From positions 1 through 64,000 of the forward strand of contig NKXN01000026.1 of assembly GCA_002261155.1 (NCBI GenBank): a stretch of DNA of 64,000 bases, given 5' to 3'. How positions within the stretch are numbered: the stretch's first letter is position 1; each line of letters begins with the position of its first letter. Both the position numbers and the translations under genes were made by a program. This DNA is from Bacillaceae bacterium SAS-127. Lineage in GTDB: Bacteria; Bacillota; Bacilli; Bacillales; Domibacillaceae. Below are positions 63,895-64,000 of the stretch, in pieces. The notes under the pieces were generated by a model. The model searched no databases, was not told the origin of the DNA, and saw nothing but the letters and a program-made list of their open reading frames with translations.

Positions 63895-64000
63895 ATGGAA
63901 GAACATGCTTCGTTATTTTCATTATTAATCGTTGTTGTGGCTGCTTTTTTCACACCGATATTATTACACCGATTGAAGTTAAATTTCATTCCGGTCGTTA
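63895..64000 (+). CDS. yjbQ: Cation:proton antiporter (YjbQ-like), N-terminal part
   Basis: Only 35 codons lie in the window. MEEHASLFSLLIVVVAAFFTP followed by ILLHRLKLNFIPVV is the first membrane span of a CPA2-type antiporter, and the place (after prpE) is that of B. subtilis yjbQ. GGAAGGAGAG precedes the ATG. The rest is beyond the right edge. Confidence 0.78.
   Translation, partial: MEEHASLFSLLIVVVAAFFTPILLHRLKLNFIPVV

Overview
The window is a stretch of chromosome from a spore-forming, low-GC Gram-positive of the family Bacillaceae. Nearly every gene matches a Bacillus subtilis or B. cereus-type gene by eye, and the blocks keep the B. subtilis order: hemE-hemH-hemY-yhgD-yhgE; yhfH-yhfI-lplJ-lcfB-yhfN; yhzC-comK-yhjE-addB-addA; gerPA-PF; yisK-yisL; yitK-yitU-yitW; yjzD-med-comZ-fabH-fabF-yjbA-trpS-opp-yjbC-spxA-mecA-coiA-pepF-roxS-spxH-yjbI-cwlQ-yjbK-yjbL-yjbM-nadF-yjbO-prpE-yjbQ. 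A ClpB gene under a CtsR site shows it is not B. subtilis itself. I saw no rRNA, tRNA, phage, IS element or CRISPR array. All names rest on recognition of the translated sequence and gene order, not on a database search.

Layout. 1-390: intergenic copies of a modular dispersed repeat. 0.5-4.1 kb: late coproporphyrin-dependent haem synthesis. 4.1-7.2 kb: TetR regulator and a YhgE/Pip-type membrane protein. 7.2-10.8 kb: a four-gene cassette (beta-propeller lipoprotein, response regulator, sensor kinase, YtkA-like lipoprotein) that interrupts the B. subtilis order. 10.8-16 kb: lipoate and fatty-acid use plus an M48 membrane protease. 16.1-17.7 kb: yhzC, comK, yhjE. 17.9-25.1 kb: the AddAB recombination nuclease, with a one-base frameshift in addB. 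25.1-27 kb: gerP spore-coat operon on the minus strand. 27-33.2 kb: DUF418 protein, yisKL, a GH13-like membrane-anchored protein that lacks catalytic residues, yitK, yitU, yitW. 33.2-38.3 kb: repeat, fnr, uppP, clpB, yjzD. 38.4-42 kb: med-comZ, fabH-fabF. 42-44.6 kb: yjbA, trpS with its T-box. 45.1-51.2 kb: oppABCDF. 51.3-57.3 kb: yjbC, spxA, mecA, coiA, pepF, a repeat copy, and the RoxS/RsaE small RNA. 57.3-64 kb: spxH to yjbQ (cut by the window end).

How the genes fit together. One theme is competence and its proteolytic control: comK, yhzC, med, comZ, mecA, coiA, spxA and spxH all lie here. A second is redox and oxygen response: an Fnr with the Bacillus-type C-terminal cysteine cluster, RoxS, Spx/SpxH, a truncated haemoglobin and haem synthesis. 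A third is lipid metabolism, with recognisable FadR (lcfB) and FapR (fabH-fabF) operators. Stress and nutrient control show as a CtsR box (clpB), candidate CodY and cre sites (opp, comK) and a tryptophan T-box (trpS).

The least explained parts are: the modular repeat, three of whose four copies start within a few bases of a stop codon in the same orientation; the degenerate amylase-like protein; the sensor/lipoprotein cassette; and a ComK without the C-terminal tail seen in B. subtilis.
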